DNA from: Actinomycetales bacterium UBA1416
GTDB taxonomy: Bacteria; Actinomycetota; Actinomycetes; Actinomycetales; Actinomycetaceae
NCBI GenBank assembly: GCA_002304945.1
Contig: DBPQ01000102.1
Span: 1 to 17,153 of the forward strand
Length of the DNA stretch: 17,153 nucleotides
Reading direction: 5' to 3'
This document shows positions 6,837-13,639 of this stretch, piece by piece; position 1 is the stretch's first letter, and each line of letters starts with the position of its first letter. The translations under genes were made by a program, and so were the position numbers. The notes under the pieces are model-generated. The model did no database searches. It saw only the letters and a program-made list of their open reading frames with translations, and had not been told where the DNA came from.

Positions 6837-8297
6837 ATGGACAAGCCCCGCACCCACGTCACCTCCCTGCTCACCCCCCGCAAGGAACGCCGCTCCGAAC
6901 GGCGCCGCCGCAAGCAGATCGCCACCCTCCAACAGCGCCGCGCCCGCGCGGCCGCCGCCGGCGCACGGCCTGCGAAGGAGAAGCCCGACAAGTCCATGGG
7001 CGCGATCCCGGCGTCCGGCGAACCAGGACCCGCGGCCTTGCGGTCCTGGCTGCGCTTCACCGTGCCACCGCACGCAGCGACGTCGGCGACCCTGGCGGGG
7101 GCCTACCCGTTCCTCGCCGAGGCCGGGCTTGGCACCCACGGGGTCCTCATCGGCACCGACACCCGCTCTGGTGGGTCCTTCGTCTACGACCCCTGGGAGC
7201 TCTACCGCCAAGGAGTGATCACCAACCCCAACGTCCTCCTCGCCGGCGTCATTGGCACCGGGAAGTCCGCCCTCGCCAAGTCCATCGCCACCCGCTCCGT
7301 GGCCTTCGGGATCCGGGTCTACGTCCCCGGCGACCCCAAAGGCGAATGGACCGCCGTCACCCGCGCCGTCGGGGGCACCGCCATCACGTTGGGGCAGGGC
7401 CAGGACACCCGCCTCAACCGGTTGGATGAGGGCCGGCGTCCTGCCGGGCTCACCGACACCCAGTGGGCGTCCATGGTCTGGGCCCGCCAGCGTGACCTGC
7501 TCGGGGTCCTCACCGAGACCGTCCTCGGCCGAACCCTCCACCCCGTGGAGCACACCGCGTTGGACGCGGCACTGACGGCGACCACCCGGACGCCAGGGGT
7601 GCCCACGCTGCCCGACGTCGTCGCCCACCTCCTCAACCCCGACGAGGGTACCGAGGACGCGTCCCTGTTGCGGGTGGAGGGCCGCGACGTCGCCCACGCC
7701 CTACGGCGCATGGTCCACGGCGACCTCGCCGGCCTCTTCGACGGGCCCTCCACCGTGAAGTTCGACCCCGACGCCCCCATGATCTCCCTCGACCTGTCCG
7801 GCGTCACCGGCAACGACACCCTCCTGTCCCTCGTGATGACGTGCGCGTCCACCTGGATGGAAGCCGCCATCCTCGACCCCGACGGCGGCAAACGGTGGGT
7901 CATCTACGACGAGGCCTGGCGCATCATGCGCCACCCCGCGTTGATCCGGCGGATGCAGACCCAGTGGAAGCTCTCCCGCGCGTACGGGATCGCCAACCTC
8001 ATGGTCATCCACCGGCTCTCCGACCTCGACGCCGTCGGCGAACACCTCTCAGAAGCCAGGGCGCTGGCCCAGGGACTGCTCGCGGACTGCTCCACCCGCA
8101 TCATCTACCGGCAAGAGTCGGACCAGCTCGCGCACTCCGCGGTGGCGCTCGGCCTCACCGACACCGAACGCGACACCCTCACCTCTCTCGGCGTCGGCCA
8201 AGGACTCTGGCGCATCCGCGACCGCGCCTTCCGCATCCAACACCAACTCACCACCGGCGAACACGACCTCTTCGACACCACCGCCAGAATGCACTGA
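6837..8297 (+). CDS. VirB4/TraC-type conjugation ATPase
   Basis: The 486-residue cytoplasmic ATPase should power the conjugation apparatus. The ATG at 6837 is chosen because GGAAGGA lies eight bases upstream. The basic N-terminus (residues 15-50, rich in Arg/Lys) contains no TM helix. The motor domain has Walker A GVIGTGKS (residues 137-144), with Lys143 and Ser144 as nucleotide-binding residues, then VYVPGDPKGEW, a motif typical of VirB4 proteins. Walker B is VIYDEAW, with Asp358 and Glu359, and is followed by a QWKLSRAYGIANLMVIHRLS segment and a RIIYRQESDQ motif near the end. It is shorter than single-chain VirB4 proteins (often 700 or more residues), consistent with the N-terminal half being supplied by the preceding SCO6880 protein. 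It is the last gene of the contiguous transfer operon before the redox cargo. Confidence 0.9.
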   Translation: MDKPRTHVTSLLTPRKERRSERRRRKQIATLQQRRARAAAAGARPAKEKPDKSMGAIPASGEPGPAALRSWLRFTVPPHAATSATLAGAYPFLAEAGLGTHGVLIGTDTRSGGSFVYDPWELYRQGVITNPNVLLAGVIGTGKSALAKSIATRSVAFGIRVYVPGDPKGEWTAVTRAVGGTAITLGQGQDTRLNRLDEGRRPAGLTDTQWASMVWARQRDLLGVLTETVLGRTLHPVEHTALDAALTATTRTPGVPTLPDVVAHLLNPDEGTEDASLLRVEGRDVAHALRRMVHGDLAGLFDGPSTVKFDPDAPMISLDLSGVTGNDTLLSLVMTCASTWMEAAILDPDGGKRWVIYDEAWRIMRHPALIRRMQTQWKLSRAYGIANLMVIHRLSDLDAVGEHLSEARALAQGLLADCSTRIIYRQESDQLAHSAVALGLTDTERDTLTSLGVGQGLWRIRDRAFRIQHQLTTGEHDLFDTTARMH

Positions 8298-8329
8298 CCG
8301 GTGCCTTGGCTCGGCGAGCGCAAGACACG

Positions 8330-8366
8330 CCATGCGTGCATGGTCGTGGGATTCGATGCCTACCAT
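8330..8366 (+). promoter_or_regulatory. Putative kinase promoter with overlapping inverted-repeat operator
   Basis: CCATGC-GT-GCATGG (8330-8343) is a perfect 6-bp inverted repeat with a 2-base centre, with outer ACG/CGT arms offset by one base. TACCAT at 8361-8366 fits an actinobacterial -10 box (TAnnnT), and the right arm of the repeat sits where the -35 element would be. The start codon lies six bases after the -10, a leaderless arrangement. This suggests the cargo has its own regulated promoter separate from the transfer operon. The -35 match to consensus is poor. Confidence 0.4.
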
Positions 8367-8372
8367 TGCCCA

Positions 8373-9560
8373 ATGGGCCACAGCCGTTCGTACCTCGCCG
8401 AACTTGTGCGGATCAATGACGCACTCATCTGGTCCCGGGACCGTACTGACTCGTACATCGAGGCCGTCGCGATCATCAGGGAGCTCTTGGGTGCCCGCAT
8501 TGCGCCCACGTACCTGCTGAATGAGGCCGGCAACACCCTCGTCCTGGTGGCGGATGTGGAGACACGTGCGGCCGTCGGCGAGGAGTTCGCCACGATGCCG
8601 GCCCACGAGCACATCCGGGAGCCGTGGATCAACCCCGAGGAATGGCCTGTCTCCGCTGCTGACCACCTCGACCACGAGTCGTGGCGGATCCTCCCGGAGG
8701 ACTTCAAGGCCTGGTTCGGTACGTCCGGGGTGGTGTTATCCATCCACGCGGACGGACGCCACCTGGGGGCGGTGCTGCTCTGCTTCGACGGGCCCTTCGA
8801 GCTCACCCAGGAGCGCAAGGAGTTCCTCGCCGCCGCGGGCCGGATCCTCGGGAACGCGGTGTACCGCTGGCAGGTGGGTGGCCGCGAACGCGAACTCGGG
8901 GCGTTGGAGGAGCGCCGCCGCCTGAGCGATGAGCTCCACGTCGACCTCTCCCAGCAGATCGCCGCCCTCGGCCTCCACGTGGGCGCGATGAAGCTGGATG
9001 TGGTGGACCGAAACATCGACCGGCTCGCGGAGGACGTCCGCCAGCTTGACGGCATGGTAACCACTCTGAAACGCACCCTCCGGCACCAGATGCTGGGCCT
9101 GCGCGCCGACGCCGAACTCGTCCAGGGCACGTTCGTCGAGCAGGTCCGCACCCACGTGGCGAACTTCCGGCTGCAGGTCGGGATCCCCCTCAAGTTGGAG
9201 TGCGGTTACGGCTGCGATTCTGACGCCGTCCCACTCGCCGTCGGCGCGCAGCTGCTGCGCGTGCTCCAGGAGGCGCTCGCCAACGTGCATCTCCACTCCC
9301 ATGCCAGCGCCGCCACCGTGCGCGTGCTGCCCTCCCGCACGCGCATCCGGCTCGAGATCGAGGACGACGGCCGTGGCTTCGACCCCACGAGCGTCCCTGA
9401 CTCCCGCCTCGGGGTGCGGATCATGACCGAGCGGATGCAGCAGGTCGACGGCGTTGTCCAGCTGGGCCGCGGCGCGGCGGGTGGCACGCTCGTGGTCGCA
9501 GAGGCCCCGCTGCGTGCGGCCCGGCGCGGGCGCGCCCTGCCAGCCGAGGTGGGTGGCTGA
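8373..9560 (+). CDS. NarL-class sensor histidine kinase (GAF-like, HisKA_3, HATPase)
   Basis: The 395-residue protein has no TM helix and should be cytoplasmic. Residues about 20-165 form a GAF-like sensor region (VVLSIHADGRHLGAVLLCFDG). The dimerisation/phosphorylation helix follows, with EERRRLSDELHVDLSQQ and the likely phospho-acceptor His189, then an HATPase_c domain with QEALAN (Asn304, N box), EDDGRGF (residues 330-336, G1 box) and a C-terminal GGTLVVAEAPL segment. The usual HisKA_3 motif is ELHDxLxQ; here the acidic residue directly after His is Val and Asp sits one position later, while the Gln at +5 is kept. The start at 8373 is preferred because of the leaderless -10 arrangement. 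In-frame GTG 8301 and ATG 8340 are alternatives and none has a good ribosome binding site. Its partner regulator starts two bases after its stop. The ligand is unknown. Confidence 0.85.
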   Translation: MGHSRSYLAELVRINDALIWSRDRTDSYIEAVAIIRELLGARIAPTYLLNEAGNTLVLVADVETRAAVGEEFATMPAHEHIREPWINPEEWPVSAADHLDHESWRILPEDFKAWFGTSGVVLSIHADGRHLGAVLLCFDGPFELTQERKEFLAAAGRILGNAVYRWQVGGRERELGALEERRRLSDELHVDLSQQIAALGLHVGAMKLDVVDRNIDRLAEDVRQLDGMVTTLKRTLRHQMLGLRADAELVQGTFVEQVRTHVANFRLQVGIPLKLECGYGCDSDAVPLAVGAQLLRVLQEALANVHLHSHASAATVRVLPSRTRIRLEIEDDGRGFDPTSVPDSRLGVRIMTERMQQVDGVVQLGRGAAGGTLVVAEAPLRAARRGRALPAEVGG

Positions 9561-9561
9561 G

Positions 9562-10224
9562 GTGCCCGGCACCCCGACCACCGTCCTGGTGGTGGACGAC
9601 CACGCCCTCTTCCGGGACGGCCTTATCGCCCTCATCAGCCGATGGGAGGACTTCGAGGTGGTGGGCTCCGCCTCCGACGGCGTCGAGGCGATCCAGCTCG
9701 CGCGCCGGCTCCGGCCGCAGCTCGTCCTCATGGACGTCCGCATGGCCGGCATGGGTGGCGTCGAGGCCACCAGCGCCATCACGGCCGCGGACCCCGAGAC
9801 CCGCGTTGTCATGCTCACCATGTCCAATCTCGGCGAGGACGTCTACCAGGCGCTCCGCAACGGTGCCCTGGGCTACCTCAGCAAGGACGAACCCGCCGAC
9901 CGGCTGCACGAATACCTCGTGGGCGTGATGAAGGGCGAGGTCGCGCTCTCCTCCACCATCGCGGCCAAGGTCCTCGCCGAGTTCGGCACGGCCAGCCGGA
10001 CTTCTGCGATCCCGATTCCCCCGTCGCACGAGCGGCTCACCAACCGGGAGCGGGAGGTGTTGCGCTTCGTGGTGGACGGCCTGTCCAACGAGGAGATCGC
10101 CCGCCGCATCCACCTGAGCGAGGCCACGGTCAAGAAGCACCTTGGGAGCATCATGACGAAGCTCCACATGCGCAACCGCGTCCAGATCGCCGTGTACGGC
10201 GTGCGCCAGGGCATCGTCGAGTAG
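9562..10224 (+). CDS. NarL/LuxR-family response regulator
   Basis: The 220-residue protein has a receiver domain (residues about 7-125) with the acidic pair Asp12-Asp13 in VVDDH, phospho-acceptor Asp58 in LVLMDVRM, a conserved Thr in VVMLTMSN and Lys in YLSKDE. A LuxR-type helix-turn-helix follows at residues about 155-215: LTNREREVLRFVVDGLSNEE, then IARRIHLSEATVKKHL. All key residues are present, so it should act as a phosphorylation-controlled DNA-binding regulator. The GTG at 9562 is chosen because it follows the kinase stop by one base and gives a normal N-terminus; an in-frame GTG at 9553 is an alternative. Kinase and regulator are clearly one operon. The position directly upstream of the fix genes makes that operon the most likely target. 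Confidence 0.92.
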   Translation: MPGTPTTVLVVDDHALFRDGLIALISRWEDFEVVGSASDGVEAIQLARRLRPQLVLMDVRMAGMGGVEATSAITAADPETRVVMLTMSNLGEDVYQALRNGALGYLSKDEPADRLHEYLVGVMKGEVALSSTIAAKVLAEFGTASRTSAIPIPPSHERLTNREREVLRFVVDGLSNEEIARRIHLSEATVKKHLGSIMTKLHMRNRVQIAVYGVRQGIVE

Positions 10225-10250
10225 CCGATCGGCTACCCCGATGTAGCCGA
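10221..10250. promoter_or_regulatory. Perfect 16-bp palindrome plus third half-site at the regulator stop codon
   Basis: GTAGCCGATCGGCTAC at 10221-10236 is a perfect palindrome that contains the stop codon of the regulator gene. A third copy of the half-site GTAGCCGA lies at 10243-10250 in direct orientation, a 22-bp step from the first. It could be an operator for the fix operon (perhaps of the upstream regulator) or an RNA stem (GTAGCC/GGCTAC with a GATC loop) acting at the end of the regulator transcript. A second small stem, GGGTG/CACCC, follows at 10252-10268. Confidence 0.45.
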
Positions 10251-10298
10251 GGGGTGCTGGTGCCACCCGACGCGTGTTGGCCAGACTCGGTGATGGAT

Positions 10299-10334
10299 GT
10301 CCCGCCAGCACGGGGCAAGAGTGCTCTCCGGGAC
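10299..10334 (+). other. Stem-loop in the leader of fixA
   Basis: GTCCCG (10299-10304) pairs with CGGGAC (10329-10334), and inside it AGCAC (10307-10311) pairs with GTGCT (10321-10325), separated by a small CC/CTC internal loop and closing on a 9-base loop GGGGCAAGA. It lies 56 bases before the fixA start, inside the 166-base gap between the regulator and fixA. It may be a leader element affecting transcription or translation of the operon. It matches no riboswitch class I know. Confidence 0.4.
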
Positions 10335-10390
10335 GGTCGGCAGCGAAGCAGACCTTGAAGTCGGGGAGCGGCCCGGACGAGAGGCACTGC

Positions 10391-11128
10391 ATGAAGACGG
10401 TCATCGTGTACAAGTGGGCGCGCGACGTGGAGAACGCCGCCGTCCGGAACGACGGTTCGGTCGACTGGCGCAACGCCAAGATGACGGCCGGCGAGGACGA
10501 TCCCGCCGCCCTCGACGCCGCGAAGGCGATCGCGGCGACGTCGGACGGGCAGCTCATCGGCCTGACGATCGGCGACGGCGACGCCAGTTGGGCACTGGCC
10601 CGCGGCGTCCAGCAGGCGATCTCGGTGACCGACGCGCCCTTCCTGCCCGACAACGCCGCCACGGCGGCGATCCTCGCCGCCGCCGTCCGCTCCGTGGAGG
10701 ACGTCGACGTCGTGGTCATCGGCGACTCCGAACAGTACCCCGGTGTCGCGGCGACGCTTGCGGGACACCTCGGCTGGCCGGCGCTCCTCGGCGTCACGAC
10801 GGCTACCTCCCGCGACGGCCGCATCGAAGCGATCCGCTCTTCGGCCGACGGCGCGGAGACGGTTTCCTTGGCCACCCCAGCCGTCCTGGGTGTGGCCGCC
10901 GTCGGCGCCGAGAGCCGCACGCCCGGCATGAAGGAGATGCTCGCCGCCCGGAAGCGGCCGGTTACCAAGCTGACCGTTGCCGAACTCGACGCTGCGGTTC
11001 CCACGCTGCTCGAGGATCGCGGCACCCGCGTCCCGGAGACCACCCCGGCCCGGGTATTCGAGGGCGACCCCACAGTCGCCGCGGATCAGCTCGTGGCGGC
11101 ACTGCGTGCGGAAGGAGTGCTGGCATGA
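10391..11128 (+). CDS. fixA: Electron transfer flavoprotein beta subunit, FixA type
   Basis: The 245-residue protein is the beta subunit of an ETF. Together with FixB it carries electrons via flavin, and in FixABCX complexes it takes them from NADH for bifurcation. Marks of the family are the N-terminal KTVIVYKWARD segment, DPAALDAAKAI in place of the usual NxxDxxALExA motif, VDVVVIGDSEQYPGVAATLA near residue 105-125 where ETF beta binds its nucleotide or flavin, HLGWPALLGV, and a MKEMLAARK segment near residue 180 typical of the recognition loop. Length matches ETF beta (about 250-260). GAGAGG at 10379-10384 supports the ATG. The stop overlaps the fixB start (ATGA). Membership in the bifurcating class is inferred from the presence of fixC and fixX, not proven by sequence. 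Confidence 0.88.
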   Translation: MKTVIVYKWARDVENAAVRNDGSVDWRNAKMTAGEDDPAALDAAKAIAATSDGQLIGLTIGDGDASWALARGVQQAISVTDAPFLPDNAATAAILAAAVRSVEDVDVVVIGDSEQYPGVAATLAGHLGWPALLGVTTATSRDGRIEAIRSSADGAETVSLATPAVLGVAAVGAESRTPGMKEMLAARKRPVTKLTVAELDAAVPTLLEDRGTRVPETTPARVFEGDPTVAADQLVAALRAEGVLA

Positions 11129-12039
11129 GCGCCACCTGGGTTCTGGCCACCGACGCGCGAGGCCTCGTAGCGGCTATCGCCGCTGCCCGCGGCGCGGGCG
11201 GGAAGGTGACCGCCGTCGCCGTCGGACCGCGTGAGCTGGCGGATGCGGCCGCCGCAGCGGGCCCAGACGACGTCCAGTGGCTCCTGCCCGACGACAGCGT
11301 GCCGGCTGAAGCCTACGCCGCCTGGATGGCCGACGCCGCCGAGGCCGCGGGCGTCCGCATCCTCGTGTCGACCGCTGCTCCGGCAGCCCGCGTGCTCCTG
11401 GGCGCTGCCGCGGCCAGGCTCGGTGCCGCGGTGGTGCCCGGTGCGGTGGGCCTCGCCGTCGAGGGTGACGCCGTCGTCGTGGAACGGCTCGCGATCGGTG
11501 GGGCGGTCCTCGAGACCGTCACCAGCCTCGGTCCGGTGGCCGTGATCTTCGCAGGCGAGGATGTGCCCTCGCCAGAGGCGGCCGCGCCGGTGGCGGAGCT
11601 CCCGGCCGAGGTGGCGGCCGCCGACATGCGTGTCGAGCGGCGCGAACCCGCCACCGGGGGGACCTCCGGCGTGCGCGACGCCGCCCGGGTGGTCTCTGTG
11701 GGCCGCGGACTGAAGGCCAGGGAGGATCTGGCCGTCGTGCAGGGGCTCGCGGACACCCTCGGGGCGGAGATCGCCTGCTCGATGCCCATCGCGGATGACT
11801 TCGGCTGGGTGGCGAAGGAACGCTACATCGGGAGGTCGGGCCAGCACATCGCGCCGCGACTGTACCTGGCGCTCGGGATCTCCGGCACGCCGCAACACAT
11901 GGAGGGGGTGCGGGACGCGAAGGTCGTGGCAGCGGTCAACAACGACCCGAAGGCGCCCGTCTTCCGCACCGCCGACTACGGGATCGTGGGTGATCTCTAC
12001 GAGGTGGTCCCGGCCCTGATCGCCGCCCTGAAGAAGTGA
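11125..12039 (+). CDS. fixB: Electron transfer flavoprotein alpha subunit, FixB type
   Basis: The 304-residue protein is the ETF alpha subunit that binds FAD in its C-terminal domain and passes electrons onward. The N-terminal domain (to about residue 170) is Ala/Val-rich and divergent. The C-terminal FAD domain is well conserved: VSVGRGLKAREDL, then DDFGWVAKERYIGRSGQHIA, LYLALGISGTPQHMEG, VAAVNNDPKAPVFRTADYGI and VGDLYEVVPAL. The usual GQTGK motif reads GRSGQ, a mild variation. The start overlaps the fixA stop by four bases and GAAGGAG lies seven bases before it, so the two subunits are translationally coupled, as expected for a 1:1 heterodimer. It is followed by 61 bases and then the flavoprotein gene, an unusual insertion before fixC. 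Confidence 0.92.
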   Translation: MSATWVLATDARGLVAAIAAARGAGGKVTAVAVGPRELADAAAAAGPDDVQWLLPDDSVPAEAYAAWMADAAEAAGVRILVSTAAPAARVLLGAAAARLGAAVVPGAVGLAVEGDAVVVERLAIGGAVLETVTSLGPVAVIFAGEDVPSPEAAAPVAELPAEVAAADMRVERREPATGGTSGVRDAARVVSVGRGLKAREDLAVVQGLADTLGAEIACSMPIADDFGWVAKERYIGRSGQHIAPRLYLALGISGTPQHMEGVRDAKVVAAVNNDPKAPVFRTADYGIVGDLYEVVPALIAALKK

Positions 12040-12044
12040 CGGAC

Positions 12045-12062
12045 CGTGACGCAGCGGTCACG
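12045..12062 (+). other. Small hairpin between fixB and the flavoprotein gene
   Basis: CGTGAC (12045-12050) and GTCACG (12057-12062) form a 6-bp stem with a GCAGCG loop directly after the fixB stop. There is no T-run directly after it (A-rich sequence follows), so it is more likely a stability or spacer structure than a terminator. Confidence 0.3.
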
Positions 12063-12100
12063 CAAAGACAACCCTTTTCAACCACAAGGAGATGGAACAG

Positions 12101-13573
12101 ATGGCAGAGCAATTCGACGCTGAGTACGACGTCGTCGTGATCGGTGGCGGCGGGTCCGGACTGTCCGCCGCAGTCCAGGCCGCGAAGGACGGCCTCACCT
12201 GCGCGGTCCTCGAGAAGGAGGCCCAGACCGGTGGCAGCTCCTCGTTCGCCGAGGGCCACGCCGCCTTCGAGTCCGACGAGCAGGAGAAGCGGGGCATCAC
12301 CGTCACCAAGGACGAGGCCTACTGGGCCTACCTGTCCTACAGCCACTGGCGCTGCGACCCCGCACTCGTTTCCCGGTACGTGGAGAACGCAGCAACCACC
12401 ATCAAGAAGATGCGGGACGAGGTGGGCGCCCACTACGAGGACGTCACCATCACCGCGCCGGACCAGCCGGGTGAACTCGTCACCTGGCACCTCGTGGAAG
12501 GCGAGATCGCCCGCCTCATCGAGTTACTGGAAGCCGACGCCCGCCGGCGTGGCGTGGACCTCTTCATGCAGACCGCCGCCAAGAAGATCGTGATGGAGGA
12601 CGGCAAGGTCGCCGGCGTCGTCGCCCTCGACTCGGACGGCGAGGAGGTCAGGCTCGGCGCCAAGGCCGTCGTCGTCGCCACCGGCGGCTACGCGGCGAGC
12701 CCGGAGATGCTCGACAAGTACACGAAGTACGGCGTCGGCGCGCAGATGATCAACGCCGGCGGCCCGGGCAACACCGGGGACGGCATCAACATGATGCTGG
12801 AGGCCGGCGCGGTGGAGAACCCGAACATCGGCACGGTCCTGCTGTTCCCCCTGATGCGGGAGAAGACCATCACGAGCCACGTGAACTGCACCGGCATGCA
12901 GCCCTACCTGTGGGTGGACAAGAACGGCAAGCGCTTCACCAACGAGGAGGCCGGCCTCAACTTCGGCAACGCGGGCGACATCACGGCCGGCCTGCCGGGG
13001 GCCATGTACTGGTGCATCATCGACCAGGGCCACATCAACCACCTCGTCAACGACGGCAACGAGGTCGGGCTGGGCATCTACGTGCACAACTACGAGAAGA
13101 TGGTCAACCTGCCCGGCGAGATCGAGGCCGACGCGGCCGACGAGAACCGCACCAACGTCTACAAGGGCGAGACCATCGCCGAGCTGGCCGAGAAGATCGG
13201 CGTGAAGCCCGAGGTCCTCGAGGCCGAGGTCGAGGAGTACAACGGCTACGCACGGGCGGGGTTCGACCCGAAGTTCCGCAAGCAGGCCAAGTACCTGCGC
13301 CCGAACGACAACGGTCCGTTCTACGCCATCAAGATGGAGACCGGGATCATGGTCAGCATGGGCGCGATGAAGATCGACGACCGCCTGCGTGCCCTTGACG
13401 CGCAGGGCGAACCCATCCCGGGCCTGTACTGCGTGGGCTGCGACGCCGGCGGTCTTTTCGGTGAGTCCTACCAACTCACCGTCCCGGGCTCGGCCAACGG
13501 CTTCGCCATGACGTCGGGGTGGCTCAGCGCCGACGACATCGCCGTGCGCATCAAGGCCGGCGAGCTCGTCTGA
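12101..13573 (+). CDS. Cytosolic FAD-dependent reductase/dehydrogenase of the fumarate reductase/flavocytochrome c superfamily
   Basis: The 490-residue flavoprotein begins with a Rossmann FAD motif VVVIGGGGSG (residues 11-20), followed by LEKEAQTGGSSSFAEGH. Other superfamily marks are VVVATGGY, GNTGDGINMMLEAGA (from residue 223), GKRFTNEE (276-283) and a C-terminal FAD segment GLYCVGCDAGGLFGESY (ending near 457) with VPGSANGFAMTSG. ATG 12101 is preferred to ATG 12092 because AAGGAG (12086-12091) is nine bases before it but directly abuts the other. There is no signal peptide, heme motif or FMN-binding domain, so it should be cytosolic and FAD-only. Compared from memory with Shewanella fumarate reductase, the substrate His and Arg positions are Phe249, about Leu286 and Phe453, so fumarate is unlikely. 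It probably reduces or oxidises a C=C bond in an unknown substrate, exchanging electrons with FixABCX. A coriobacterial-type ene-reductase or a ketosteroid dehydrogenase-like activity are alternatives. Confidence 0.85.
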   Translation: MAEQFDAEYDVVVIGGGGSGLSAAVQAAKDGLTCAVLEKEAQTGGSSSFAEGHAAFESDEQEKRGITVTKDEAYWAYLSYSHWRCDPALVSRYVENAATTIKKMRDEVGAHYEDVTITAPDQPGELVTWHLVEGEIARLIELLEADARRRGVDLFMQTAAKKIVMEDGKVAGVVALDSDGEEVRLGAKAVVVATGGYAASPEMLDKYTKYGVGAQMINAGGPGNTGDGINMMLEAGAVENPNIGTVLLFPLMREKTITSHVNCTGMQPYLWVDKNGKRFTNEEAGLNFGNAGDITAGLPGAMYWCIIDQGHINHLVNDGNEVGLGIYVHNYEKMVNLPGEIEADAADENRTNVYKGETIAELAEKIGVKPEVLEAEVEEYNGYARAGFDPKFRKQAKYLRPNDNGPFYAIKMETGIMVSMGAMKIDDRLRALDAQGEPIPGLYCVGCDAGGLFGESYQLTVPGSANGFAMTSGWLSADDIAVRIKAGELV

Positions 13574-13580
13574 GAGCGGC

Positions 13581-13615
13581 GGCCGGGGGTCGGGGCACGT
13601 CCCCGGCCCCCGGCC
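13581..13615 (+). terminator. 15-bp G+C hairpin between the flavoprotein gene and fixC
   Basis: GGCCGGGGGTCGGGG (13581-13595) pairs with CCCCGGCCCCCGGCC (13601-13615), with one G:U pair and a 5-base CACGT loop. It starts seven bases after the flavoprotein stop and ends 24 bases before the fixC start. No T-run follows, so full termination is doubtful. Partial termination or protection of the upstream mRNA from 3' decay would give more of the fixAB-flavoprotein products than of fixCX. Confidence 0.6.
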
Positions 13616-13639
13616 CATGACCTGCGAGAGGGGTGTGGG

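Noticed and set aside
12092..12100. ATG 12092 as start of the flavoprotein
   Set aside because: The ribosome binding site directly abuts it with no spacer, while ATG 12101 has ideal spacing.
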